Of a DNA stretch of 64,000 nucleotides, positions 1 through 8,347 are shown in pieces. Position numbers and translations under genes: made by a program. Numbering within the stretch: the first letter of the stretch is position 1; every line of letters starts with the position of its first letter. Origin of the DNA: Pseudomonas cichorii (lineage in GTDB: Bacteria; Pseudomonadota; Gammaproteobacteria; Pseudomonadales; Pseudomonadaceae); NCBI RefSeq assembly GCF_003700275.1, contig NZ_RBRE01000085.1:18635-82634 (forward strand), written 5' to 3'. The notes beneath the pieces were generated by a model, which worked only from the letters and a program-made list of their open reading frames with translations, made no database searches and was not told the DNA's origin.

Positions 1-16
1 ATGAATTCGCTCCTAC
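1..16. repeat. Partial REP element at window edge
   Basis: The first bases contain TGAATTCGCTCCTAC, the same half-REP sequence seen at several other gaps of this window. It lies just downstream of the transglutaminase stop codon. The rest of the element is cut off by the window edge. Confidence 0.6.
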
Positions 17-28
17 GGGGGCATTACC

Positions 29-841
29 TTACTGGTGCTGCACCTGGATCTGCGTGGCGCTGACCATCGGCGACACCGACACCTTGGCGTGCATGTGCTC
101 GTAACCGCCACCACGGCGCATGCCGCGTACCGGGCAGGCATCCAGGTAATCCAGGCCGACCGCCAGTTTCAAATGCCGCGCCGGGATCGAGAGCTGATTG
201 GTCACGTCGAAGCTGTACCAGGCCCCGTCGATCCAGGCCTCGGCCCAGGCATGGCCGGACAGATGATCGCTGTCGTCGCTGTACAGATACCCGGAAACAT
301 AGCGCGCCGGAACGCCCAGGCTACGGGCACATGCGAGGAAGGCATGAGTGTGGTCCTGGCAGACACCTGAACGACCGGCAAACGCCTGCGCCGCACTGGT
401 ATCGACTTCAGTCGCGCCGGGCGTGTAGACGATGTGCTGGTTCAGCGCCTGCATCAGGTCGATCAAGCCGGTGCGGTCAGTGCGTTTGTGGCACTCCCTG
501 GCAGCAAATGCACGCATCGCATCGTCGGCTTCCGTCAGGCGGGTAAAACGCAGAAATGGCAATGCCGACTGGCTTTCGTGCTCGGCTTCACGGGTTTCGT
601 CGATTTCGACCTGGCCGCGGGCTCCGATGATGATTGCTTCATGGGGCTCGTCCAGGGTCAGCACATGCAGGATGTTGCCGAACGGATCGATTTGCGCACG
701 CACCGGACGCGGCAGGCTCAGCTGCCAGCTCAGGACCTGCTGGCGTTCGCTGTCATGGGGCGTCAGACGCAGATACTGGATGCTGGCGCGGACCTGATCG
801 TCGTAGTGATAACTGGTCTCGTGGCTAATTGAGAGTCTCAT
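29..841 (-). CDS. Transglutaminase-like cysteine peptidase-fold protein
   Basis: A 270-residue protein with an N-terminal beta domain (about 1-90) and a transglutaminase-like core. The likely catalytic triad is Cys161 (in GVCQDHTH), His197 (in GHAWAEAWI) and Asp212 (in FDVTN). No signal peptide is visible, so it is probably cytoplasmic. Its start overlaps the stop of the alpha-E gene by four bases (ATGA), so it is the last gene of a three-gene operon with alpha-E and circularly permuted ATP-grasp proteins. In this context the family is thought to cleave or form peptide or isopeptide bonds; the substrate is unknown. The family assignment is secure, the reaction is inference. Confidence 0.9.
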   Translation of the reverse strand: MRLSISHETSYHYDDQVRASIQYLRLTPHDSERQQVLSWQLSLPRPVRAQIDPFGNILHVLTLDEPHEAIIIGARGQVEIDETREAEHESQSALPFLRFTRLTEADDAMRAFAARECHKRTDRTGLIDLMQALNQHIVYTPGATEVDTSAAQAFAGRSGVCQDHTHAFLACARSLGVPARYVSGYLYSDDSDHLSGHAWAEAWIDGAWYSFDVTNQLSIPARHLKLAVGLDYLDACPVRGMRRGGGYEHMHAKVSVSPMVSATQIQVQHQ

Positions 842-1794
842 GCAGCCTCCAGGTATGAAATGTGGATAGCGTCACCCAGTTGGGCTACCAGGGGGATAAA
901 TTCGTTCAACCACTCATGCAGGCCTTCATCGAGGATCTCGTCGATGCTGGTGTAGCGCAGGCGTGCATCCATTTCCGCAGCCAGGCGCTGTGCCGGCCGG
1001 CCATTGGCGCCCGGCAGGCTGGAAAGAATCAGGTCCAGTTCTTCCAGGCAGGCGCGCAGGGAACGCGGTATGTCGGCGCGCAATAGCAACAGCTCGGCAA
1101 CCTGGCGCGCGCCCGGCGCATCCCGGTACAGCTCGGTGTAAGCCTCGAAGGACGACAAGGCTCGCAGCAAGGCGCTCCACTGGTAGTAACCGGCGGCGGA
1201 GTTGTCCGCTGCCGCGTTGGCCTGCGGACCACGCAACTCAAGCATTTCGTAACGGGCATCGAGCATGCGCATGGTGTTGTCGGCACGTTCGATAAAGGTC
1301 CCGAGCCGGATGAAGCGAAACGCATCGTTACGCATGATGGTGCCGTAGGTCGCACCGCGAAACAGATGGGAGCGCTCCTTGACCCATTCACAGAAATGGC
1401 TCATGCCATAGCGTGCCAGCCCTTGCTCGGCGATCCCGCGAATCTCCAGCCAGGTGGCATTGATGTTTTCCCACATGTCGGCGGTGATTCGGCCACGTAC
1501 CGCATGGGCACTGGCGCGTGCAGCGCCCAGACAGCTATAGATGCTGGCCGGATTACTGGCATCCAGGGCAAAGAAATGCAGCATGCGTTCGGCATGCAAG
1601 GCGCCATGGCGCTCCACGTAAGTGTCCAGGGTGCCGGTGATCAGCAGCGGCATGGCAATTTCGTCCAGCCCGCCGCGCCCGTCCTGGGGCATCAATGACA
1701 GCGAATAACTCACGTCCATCATTCGGGCGAGATTCTCCGCTCGCTCCAGGTAACGCGACATCCAGAAAAGATCCGAGGCAGTTCTACTTAACAT
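838..1794 (-). CDS. Alpha-E domain-containing protein
   Basis: A 318-residue, almost entirely helical protein that begins with the family signature MLSRTASDLFWMSRYLERAEN and is rich in Arg and Glu. Alpha-E proteins have no proven activity; they occur almost always beside a circularly permuted ATP-grasp enzyme and a transglutaminase-like protein, as here. It lies 12 bases after the ATP-grasp gene and overlaps the transglutaminase gene by four bases, so the three are very likely cotranscribed and may form a complex. Length is normal for the family. Confidence 0.9.
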   Translation of the reverse strand: MLSRTASDLFWMSRYLERAENLARMMDVSYSLSLMPQDGRGGLDEIAMPLLITGTLDTYVERHGALHAERMLHFFALDASNPASIYSCLGAARASAHAVRGRITADMWENINATWLEIRGIAEQGLARYGMSHFCEWVKERSHLFRGATYGTIMRNDAFRFIRLGTFIERADNTMRMLDARYEMLELRGPQANAAADNSAAGYYQWSALLRALSSFEAYTELYRDAPGARQVAELLLLRADIPRSLRACLEELDLILSSLPGANGRPAQRLAAEMDARLRYTSIDEILDEGLHEWLNEFIPLVAQLGDAIHISYLEAA

Positions 1795-1806
1795 TGGCAG
1801 GCATCC

Positions 1807-3216
1807 TTAATCCTCGACCACCCAGGTGTCCTTGGTTCCACCACCCTGCGACGAGTTCACCACCAGCGAGCCTTCACGCAACGCTACTCGGGTAAGCCCG
1901 CCAGGCACGACGCGGGTTTCGCGGCCGGCAAGGACAAAGGGGCGCAGATCGATATGTCGCGGGGCGATGCCGTTCTCGACGAAAGTCGGACAGGTCGACA
2001 GGGACAAGGTCGGTTGGGCGATATAAGCGTGTGGCTTGGCTTTGAGACGGGCGCGGAACGCTTCGATTTCGGCAGCGCTGGCTGCCGGCCCGACCAGCAT
2101 CCCGTAACCGCCGGAGCCCTGGGTTTCCTTGACCACCAGATCACCCAGGTTGGCCAGCACATGCGACAGCTCTTCAGGCTTGCGGCACTGCCAGGTCGGC
2201 ACGTTCTTGAGGATCGGCTCTTCATCCAGATAGAAACGGATCATGTCCGTAACGTAGGGATAGATCGACTTGTCGTCGGCGACCCCGGTGCCGATGGCGT
2301 TGGCCAGCACCACATTGCCGGACCGATAGGCCGACAACAGGCCCGGCACACCGAGCATCGAATCGGGGTTGAAGGCCAGTGGATCGAGGAACGCATCGTC
2401 CAGGCGGCGGTAGATCACATCGACGGCTTTCGGGCCGTCGGTGGTGCGCATGAAGACCCGCTCATCGCGCACGAACAGATCGGCACCTTCCACCAGCTCG
2501 ACGCCCATTTCCCGGGCAAGGAATGCGTGCTCGAAAAATGCGCTGTTGAAGCGCCCCGGTGTCAGCACCACCACGCTCGGATTGTCCAGATGACTGGAGC
2601 TCTTGAGGGTATCGAGCAACAGGTTCGGGTAATGATCGATCGGTGCGATGCGTTGCGCGGCGAACAGCTCCGGGAACAGACGCATCATCATCTTGCGATC
2701 TTCGAGCATGTAACTCACGCCGCTCGGAGTGCGCAGGTTGTCTTCAAGCACGTAATAAGTGCCATCGCCGTCGCGAACCAGATCGACACCGGAGATATGC
2801 GAATACAGATCACGATGCAGATTCAGGCCCTGCATTGCCAACTGGTATTGCTCGTTGGCCAGCACCTGCTCGGCCGGAATAATTCCCGCCTTGATGATCC
2901 GTTGATCGTGGTACAGGTCGGCGAGAAACATGTTCAACGCCTTGACGCGCTGAATGCAGCCGCGCTCGACGACCCGCCATTCACTGGCCGGAATGCTGCG
3001 CGGAATCGTATCGAAGGGGATCAGTCTTTCGGTCCCCTGCTCGTCACCATAGAGCGTGAACGTGATCCCGGCGCGATGAAACAATAAATCGGCTTCACGC
3101 CTGCGCTGAGCCAGCAGCTCAGGTGGCGTATCACCCAACCAGCGGGCGAACTCCCGATAATGCGGGCGAACCTGGCCGCCAGCGTCGTACATCTCGTCAT
3201 AAAAGGTGCGGATCAT
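1807..3216 (-). CDS. Circularly permuted type 2 ATP-grasp protein
   Basis: A 469-residue protein beginning MIRTFYDEMYDAGGQVRPHY, typical of the circularly permuted ATP-grasp type 2 family. ATP-grasp enzymes join a carboxylate to an amine with ATP; members of this subfamily are predicted amide or peptide ligases, but the product is not known. The segment VKETQGSGGYGMLVG near residue 350 fits the ATP-binding glycine-rich loop. It is the first gene of the minus-strand operon with alpha-E and transglutaminase-like genes. The upstream bases contain AAGGAGT, a good ribosome-binding site for this ATG. Confidence 0.9.
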   Translation of the reverse strand: MIRTFYDEMYDAGGQVRPHYREFARWLGDTPPELLAQRRREADLLFHRAGITFTLYGDEQGTERLIPFDTIPRSIPASEWRVVERGCIQRVKALNMFLADLYHDQRIIKAGIIPAEQVLANEQYQLAMQGLNLHRDLYSHISGVDLVRDGDGTYYVLEDNLRTPSGVSYMLEDRKMMMRLFPELFAAQRIAPIDHYPNLLLDTLKSSSHLDNPSVVVLTPGRFNSAFFEHAFLAREMGVELVEGADLFVRDERVFMRTTDGPKAVDVIYRRLDDAFLDPLAFNPDSMLGVPGLLSAYRSGNVVLANAIGTGVADDKSIYPYVTDMIRFYLDEEPILKNVPTWQCRKPEELSHVLANLGDLVVKETQGSGGYGMLVGPAASAAEIEAFRARLKAKPHAYIAQPTLSLSTCPTFVENGIAPRHIDLRPFVLAGRETRVVPGGLTRVALREGSLVVNSSQGGGTKDTWVVED

Positions 3217-3545
3217 GCCGTACTCCTTGTCACCATGGACCTACAGGCCTTCGCAAGGCCCGTGCCATCGGCATAAACGCTTTGATATCAATGAATTAAG
3301 CAAAACAGAGATATTCAACGCACCATTCCTGTGCAATAAATACCCTAGCCAATTCTCCTACGCTTCATTCAGAAGCGTCAGGCAAACACGAAATCTATCA
3401 CCAGCATAGTCAGTGTTGATTTCCTGGCTAGATATTAGTTCGCCATAATCACCAGCAACCGAGCAAACAAAGGCTTAAACGCCAATTGTGAGGATTTTTT
3501 TCTGGAAGCAGGCCAGCACATTTTTTACAAACGAAATTCCCGTTC

Positions 3546-3572
3546 AGCCACTCCATTGAGTGGCTTTTTTTT
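3546..3572 (+). terminator. Orphan rho-independent terminator, plus strand
   Basis: AGCCACT-CCATTG-AGTGGCT followed by eight T. The flanking genes are both on the minus strand, so no known plus-strand gene ends here. Confidence 0.75.
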
Positions 3573-3642
3573 GCTCACGGCATTTGTAAGCTGGGTTTGC
3601 ATGAGCAGCAAAACACCAGGGGAAGGCAGGAATGCAGCCTGT

Positions 3643-3690
3643 AAAACACGACCGGCCAATCCGGAAATAATCCGCGATTGGCCGGTCGTG
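3643..3690 (-). terminator. Terminator of the RraB-family gene
   Basis: A perfect 15-bp stem (3647-3661 pairs with 3676-3690) starting 15 bases after the stop codon. On the minus strand the hairpin is followed by TTTTAC. Confidence 0.8.
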
Positions 3691-3704
3691 ATTGACGAGA
3701 TGGT

Positions 3705-4046
3705 TCATGCGTGCAGCCTTCTGACCTCCGCAGTGACTCCCCATCCTTCGACTTCACCATCCATCGGTGAAATCACACTCTGAAAGTCTTGCTCGAAGTC
3801 GCCGATGCCGTCATACGTGGCATACATCACCTTGCTCAGTTGCAAATGCCAAGCACCGTCGTCACGCACATTGATCTGGGTATTGATGGATTCGCCACGA
3901 AATTGTCCTGCAGCCTGCCGCGCCCGTTCCTCATCCGGGAAGACGGCGTAGAACTCGATGGGATAGCTACGTGCAAAATCAAAACCGCCTTCTTTCATGC
4001 GGCGCAGTACATGACTGCTGATGTCCTCTTGATAGGCTGTGCTCAT
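3705..4046 (-). CDS. RraB-family ribonuclease E regulator
   Basis: A 113-residue acidic protein with the pattern of the RraB / DUF1260-like family (SYPIEFYAVFPDEERARQAA, then a second half-domain ending near GWGV). RraB of E. coli binds RNase E and inhibits mRNA decay; whether this divergent Pseudomonas relative does so is not shown. A strong ribosome-binding site (AGGAGG, seven bases before ATG) fixes the start. It stands alone, with its own strong terminator. Assignment to the family is likely; the RNase E role is inference from the family. Confidence 0.75.
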   Translation of the reverse strand: MSTAYQEDISSHVLRRMKEGGFDFARSYPIEFYAVFPDEERARQAAGQFRGESINTQINVRDDGAWHLQLSKVMYATYDGIGDFEQDFQSVISPMDGEVEGWGVTAEVRRLHA

Positions 4047-4198
4047 GAAACGTCCTCCTATGCAACGATAGATAGAGTTTCAACTCTTCCAGAACGACCA
4101 CCTGGCTGGAGGTCGCCACACGACAGTTAATCCGACGCGGGGAATCAAGCATGAAGCTGACCAGACCGGGTCTGCTGCAACCCGGGTTTCGACATAAG

Positions 4199-4218
4199 GA
4201 GGCCGACAGGTCGGCCTC
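4199..4218 (-). terminator. Hairpin after the 78-residue unknown gene
   Basis: GAGGCCGAC and GTCGGCCTC form a near-perfect palindrome about 75 bases after the stop codon at 4291. The T-run is weak, so this may be a terminator or a stabilising hairpin. Confidence 0.5.
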
Positions 4219-4290
4219 GCTTGCAGAGTAGACCCATCTCGGGCCTGCTGCCAAGTGTCTGACACAACACGCCTTTGCAGACGTTGCTGA

Positions 4291-4527
4291 TCAGATGACC
4301 TCTGTAATGGAAATGATCTGAACGCTGTTGTGGTCCTTGAGGGTTTTTACCGTAGGTTCTGCGGTACGTCCCTCCAGATCGTTGAGATTCAGCTCATCCG
4401 TGACCGGAAACAGAATTGGACGCAGAAGACGTGCCGCAACCTCCTCGCTTGGGCGCTCCTGTGAATCAACATCATGACGTTGCTGCACACCATCCTTATC
4501 GAGATACGAAATGGCCCACTGTTTCAT
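4291..4527 (-). CDS. Small conserved protein of unknown function (78 aa)
   Basis: A 78-residue soluble protein beginning MKQWAISYLDKDG and ending ISITEVI. I do not recognise a characterised family. A longer in-frame reading reaches 4614, but it would run through the terminator of the upstream gene, while the ATG at 4527 has a good GGAGG ribosome-binding site; I therefore use 4527. The protein is mixed alpha/beta by eye, with no membrane segment or signal peptide. It lies between an LTA-synthase-like gene and an RraB-family gene on the same strand, separated from both by terminator-like hairpins. Confidence 0.7.
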   Translation of the reverse strand: MKQWAISYLDKDGVQQRHDVDSQERPSEEVAARLLRPILFPVTDELNLNDLEGRTAEPTVKTLKDHNSVQIISITEVI

Positions 4528-4612
4528 CGATGCCTCCAGAACTAAGCCAGAACACTGGCATACATGATCTGGACCCCTGGCCTGCGGCATTCGTTCAAGA
4601 AAAGACACGGGC

Positions 4613-4647
4613 AAAAAAAAGGCCCTCGCAACCAGTGCAGAGGGCCT
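4613..4647 (-). terminator. Terminator of the LTA-synthase-like gene
   Basis: On the minus strand, AGGCCCTC-N12-GAGGGCCT is followed by a run of T (A run at 4613-4619 on the plus strand). It lies 20 bases after the stop codon. Confidence 0.9.
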
Positions 4648-4667
4648 TCATCTACAGCAGGAAGGGA

Positions 4668-6761
4668 TCAGTTGCGGTTCTTGCTCGCCTCTACCCCGGC
4701 GGTATTGTCCAGCAGGCTCTTGGTAGCAGTCTGCAGGAAACTTTCGAGCTTCTGCTTGAGCTCGGCGGTGTCCGGCGCATCGTGAACCACTTCGGCATGC
4801 GGGTTGGCACCCAGGGTGTAGGTCATGACCTTGGCAGGCATTTCCGTAGGTTCGATCAGGATACGGTTGCCATGGATAATGGCCACCACCTGCTCGCTGC
4901 CCGACGGCTTGATCACACCAAAGCCCTTGTCGCCTTCAGGCAGGTTCAGCAGGTCACGCCCCCAGCACTGGTTGCGCGTCTCGCCACCCAGACGACCCAT
5001 GATGGTCGGCACCACATCGACCTGAGTACCGACGATGCTGCTGCGCTGGCCGAACTTCTCCTGCACGCCCGGTCCGATCAGCAGCAATGGCACGTTGAAA
5101 CGACCCAGGTCCATTTCGGTCAGTTGCATCTTGTTGCCAAAGCCATGGTCACCCAGCACAACGAACAGAGTGTTCTTGAAGTAAGGCTCTTTCTTGGCCT
5201 TCTCGAAGAACTGGCCCAGCGCCCAGTCGGAATAGCGCATGGCGGTCAAATGCTCGTCCAGCGAACCATGGCCTGTGACACGCTCGACCGGCAGGTTTTC
5301 CGGCAAGGCATAAGGCGTGTGGTTGGACAGAGTTTGCAGCAAGGCATAGAACGGCTTGCCGTTCTGGCGGGCCTTAAGCTCTTCTGCGCCGCGGTCGAAC
5401 ATGTCCTGGTCGGAAACACCCCAGGTCGGGTCGGAGAACACCGGATTGACGAAATCCTCACGACCGACAAAGTTGGTCATGCCCTGGTTGCTGAAGAAAC
5501 CCGACTGGTTGTCCCAGGCAAAGTTGCCGTTGTAGACATACACGTCATCGTAGTTGCGCCCGGCGCTCAGCAGTTGCGGCAGCCCCGACAGCTTGTGGCT
5601 GCCTTCAGGCGTCTGCATCAGGTACTCGAAGCCCGGCAGGTTCGGGAAGCACGCCATGGTGGCGAACATGCCCTGGTGGGTGTGGGTGCCGTTGGAGAAG
5701 AAGTGATCGAACAGCAGGCCTTCCTTGGACAGTTTGTCGAAGTACGGCGTGATGTTGGCTTTGTCGCCCAGCGCGCCGACCGAGTGGCCCGCGAAGCTTT
5801 CCATCAGAATCACCACCACGTTGCGGATCGGCAGCGTGTTTTCTGCCGGCGGCGTGAAGTCGCGACGCACGGCGGCAGTGTTCGGATCGATCAGCCGGTC
5901 ATGGGGAGTCAGCAGCATGTTGCGCACGACCTGCTGGGCCTCGGGCTGCGGCAAGGTGGCTTTCCAGATATTGTCGCGTTCTTCGGACATGCGGCTTTTC
6001 GCTGCCGTGATCAGCGTCAGCGTACCGTTCAGGCCCAACTGGTTGGCGAAGTTGGAGTCGGTGGTGTAAGCATCGCCCCAGCGCAGCGGCGGGCCCTGAC
6101 GCAGGGTGCCACGCGCGGAAATCACCGCGATCACCAGCACGATGAAGAACACGCCGACCCGCATGTACCAGGGTGCAACCGAGCGATTGCTGGCACTGCC
6201 CACACTGAGCCCGCGACCCGGACGGGTCACCCGGTCAATGCCTTTGAACACCAGGCTCAACAGCCAGGTGACCAGCGCCCACGCCAACAGGTAGCGCACG
6301 ACCGGGAAGCCGTACCAGAGCATGCTCAGCACGGTCTTCGGATCTTCCTTGACGTACTGGAACACCAGACCGTTCAGGCGCTGGTGAAACTCACGGTAGA
6401 AATCCATCTCCATCAGGCCCAGGAACAGCGTGATGCTGCCGACCAGGGTCAGCCAGAACCGGAAGAAACCCCGTGCAGCCATGGCCCGGACACTGAACAG
6501 CGACAGCATCAACGGGATCAGCAGATAGATCGTCAATCGCAGGTCGAAACGCATGCCGTTGAACAGCGCTTCGATAAAGGTCGATGCCGGCGTATCGCCA
6601 ATCATTTCACGGTTGTAGACCAGCAGCCCGATACGCAGCAGGGTGTACATGACCATAAGGGCCAGGCCACTGAGCAGGATGTAGGCCAGATGCGATTTTA
6701 CGTTGGGGTTGTTCAGGCGGGACAAAGCTTGCCGGTGTGTCTGGGCGTCCGTGTTAGCCAT
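4668..6761 (-). CDS. LTA synthase family membrane phosphotransferase (sulfatase fold)
   Basis: A 697-residue protein with about five N-terminal membrane segments (roughly 20-230) and a large periplasmic sulfatase-fold domain. Visible catalytic features are the metal-binding Glu in ILMESFAG, the likely nucleophile Thr in SNGTHTHQG, and the Asp-His pair in VLGDHGFG. The family includes lipoteichoic acid synthase of Gram-positive bacteria and phosphoglycerol transferases that decorate periplasmic glucans in Gram-negatives. In Pseudomonas, which has no lipoteichoic acid, transfer of a phosphoglycerol or similar head group to a periplasmic acceptor is the likely role, but the substrate is unproven. 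It precedes speE on the same strand-side neighbourhood as in P. aeruginosa. Confidence 0.88.
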   Translation of the reverse strand: MANTDAQTHRQALSRLNNPNVKSHLAYILLSGLALMVMYTLLRIGLLVYNREMIGDTPASTFIEALFNGMRFDLRLTIYLLIPLMLSLFSVRAMAARGFFRFWLTLVGSITLFLGLMEMDFYREFHQRLNGLVFQYVKEDPKTVLSMLWYGFPVVRYLLAWALVTWLLSLVFKGIDRVTRPGRGLSVGSASNRSVAPWYMRVGVFFIVLVIAVISARGTLRQGPPLRWGDAYTTDSNFANQLGLNGTLTLITAAKSRMSEERDNIWKATLPQPEAQQVVRNMLLTPHDRLIDPNTAAVRRDFTPPAENTLPIRNVVVILMESFAGHSVGALGDKANITPYFDKLSKEGLLFDHFFSNGTHTHQGMFATMACFPNLPGFEYLMQTPEGSHKLSGLPQLLSAGRNYDDVYVYNGNFAWDNQSGFFSNQGMTNFVGREDFVNPVFSDPTWGVSDQDMFDRGAEELKARQNGKPFYALLQTLSNHTPYALPENLPVERVTGHGSLDEHLTAMRYSDWALGQFFEKAKKEPYFKNTLFVVLGDHGFGNKMQLTEMDLGRFNVPLLLIGPGVQEKFGQRSSIVGTQVDVVPTIMGRLGGETRNQCWGRDLLNLPEGDKGFGVIKPSGSEQVVAIIHGNRILIEPTEMPAKVMTYTLGANPHAEVVHDAPDTAELKQKLESFLQTATKSLLDNTAGVEASKNRN

Positions 6762-6931
6762 GTTTGTCAGGATCCGGTGAATTCAGGAGTTGAGTGCGCA
6801 CATGCTGCACCTGCCGACCTGGAACAGAAGGCAGCGCATAAGGGGGCAATATTCTGGGCAAGCAAGTGTGAAAAATTTGTCAGGCGCTGCAGGCAGCCAC
6901 GGGGACAGGCCAGCAGCGTCCTGCTCAAGAC

Positions 6932-7792
6932 TCAGTCATTGCTGGGCTTGTTCACTGCCTGCAGCACATATTGCGGCAGGGCAAAGGCACCCATATGGAT
7001 TTCCGGGTTGTAGTAGCGGGTAACAATGCCGCTGCCGACAAAGCGCTGGCGCAGGGTTTCCAGTGGCAGCTTGCGGTAGGACGTATTGGTCGAACCCCAG
7101 GCGAAGGTCATGGCGCCGCCGATATAGGTCGGGATGGCTGCCTGATAGAAATGCCAGTCGGAAAACAGGCCGTTCATGCGGCCGGCAGTGGTCTGCACTC
7201 CGCTCAACTGCATGAAAGGCGTACCGTTCTGGGTGACCAGGATGCCGTTTTCGTTCAGGCAGCGATGGCAGGCCTGATAGAAGTTTTCCGAGAACAGTAC
7301 TTCACCCGGACCGATCGGGTCGGTGGAGTCGGAGATGATCACGTCGAACTTTTCTTCGGTGGTCGCGACGAAGCGCATGCCGTCGTCGATCACCAGGTTC
7401 AGGCGCGAGTCCTCGAAGGCACCGCTGGAGTGGTTGGGCAGGAATTCCTTGCACATTTCGACCACGGTGGCATCGATCTCGACCATGGTGATGTGTTCGA
7501 CAGTCAGGTGCTTGGCGACTTCGCGCAGCATGCCGCCGTCGCCACCACCGATGATCAGCACGCGCCTGGCCGCGCCATGCGCCAGGATCGGCACGTGGGT
7601 CAGCATCTCGTGGTAGATGAACTCATCGGCTTCGGTAGTCTGGATGACGCCATCCAGAGCCATTACCCGGCCCATGCGCGGGTTCTGGAAAATCACCAGG
7701 TGCTGGTGCTCGGTACGCACTTCATGCAGCATTTTTTCCATACGAAAGCGTTGGCCGTAGCCTTCGTACAATGTTTCCTGATAATCGCTCAT
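6932..7792 (-). CDS. speE: Polyamine aminopropyltransferase (spermidine synthase)
   Basis: A 286-residue enzyme that transfers an aminopropyl group from decarboxylated S-adenosylmethionine to putrescine, giving spermidine and methylthioadenosine. The nucleotide-binding motif [11 protein letters not shown] lies near residue 82, and the catalytic loop [14 protein letters not shown] near residue 155. Length and motifs are normal. Methylthioadenosine made here feeds the methionine salvage pathway, part of which (mtnB, mtnC, mtnD) is encoded a few kilobases away. The start ATG is preceded by GGGAGC, and it seems to be a single-gene unit. Confidence 0.96.
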   Translation of the reverse strand: MSDYQETLYEGYGQRFRMEKMLHEVRTEHQHLVIFQNPRMGRVMALDGVIQTTEADEFIYHEMLTHVPILAHGAARRVLIIGGGDGGMLREVAKHLTVEHITMVEIDATVVEMCKEFLPNHSSGAFEDSRLNLVIDDGMRFVATTEEKFDVIISDSTDPIGPGEVLFSENFYQACHRCLNENGILVTQNGTPFMQLSGVQTTAGRMNGLFSDWHFYQAAIPTYIGGAMTFAWGSTNTSYRKLPLETLRQRFVGSGIVTRYYNPEIHMGAFALPQYVLQAVNKPSND

Positions 7793-7927
7793 GGGTAAGC
7801 TCCCGCTAAAGACTGATGACAGGACGGCCGACCGCCCACAAGAAAGGCGCGCATTCTACGTTGCGAACGATGACAGGTCGAACCTCTATCGCGGATAAAG
7901 CGGCCTGTGCTGAGAGAGTGCAACCTG

Positions 7928-7952
7928 TGTGGGAACGGATTCATCCACGAAA
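7928..7952. repeat. REP-like half element
   Basis: TGTGGGAACGGATTCATCCACGA resembles the half-REP at 63489. It lies upstream of speE inside a 234-base gap and is flanked by a 12-bp direct repeat AGAGTGCAACCT at 7915-7926 and 8010-8021. Confidence 0.5.
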
Positions 7953-8026
7953 AATGCCTGATGATGCATGACCTGAATCACCGCCTTGCGGGTAAATCCG
8001 CTTCTGAACAGAGTGCAACCTTTGTC

Positions 8027-8218
8027 TCAGATGCGCACATTGCCGCGCGGACCGGCAATTGCCCAGATGATCAGACCCAGGACCGGCAACAGCAGAATCA
8101 GCAGGACCCAGAGGATTTTCATCCCGGTGCTCGCGCTGCTTTTCAGTACGTTGATGATGGCCCAGATGTCGAGAGCCAGAATGAGCAAGCCGATCAGGCT
8201 ATTGAAAGTAGAGCCCAT
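8027..8218 (-). CDS. Small membrane protein with PLDc_N domain
   Basis: A 63-residue protein with two hydrophobic helices (about 6-24 and 33-55) and the ending WAIAGPRGNVRI. This is the PLDc N-terminal membrane domain found as a stand-alone inner-membrane protein in many Pseudomonas. No catalytic phospholipase domain follows. Its function is unknown. CAGGGA seven bases before the ATG is a good ribosome-binding site. It stands alone between speE and the divergently read ZIP transporter. Confidence 0.8.
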   Translation of the reverse strand: MGSTFNSLIGLLILALDIWAIINVLKSSASTGMKILWVLLILLLPVLGLIIWAIAGPRGNVRI

Positions 8219-8347
8219 GATGTTGTCCCTGATTGAGTGAGTCGTTCATGGAGAATAGTCAGCTCCATTGAACCAACGGCATATTTTCATGCTCGGAAAT
8301 TGAATCCACTATCCTTTGATTCATTGTTTCCAGACAGGCCACCCTTA

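Larger units (their letters stand above)
3217..3704. other. 488-base intergenic region with hairpins and a possible small RNA
   Basis: No convincing protein gene is seen. From left to right it holds the promoter side of the ATP-grasp operon, a 7-bp inverted repeat ACGCTTC-N5-GAAGCGT at 3360-3378, an AT-rich stretch, an orphan plus-strand terminator (3546-3572) and the terminator of the next minus-strand gene (3643-3690). The orphan terminator suggests a short plus-strand transcript. Confidence 0.5.

Noticed and set aside
4416-7013. 865-codon open frame on the plus strand
   Set aside because: It is antisense to the LTA-synthase-like gene and the end of speE, shows no known domain and has the His/Gln-rich composition of a reverse-frame shadow in GC-rich DNA.
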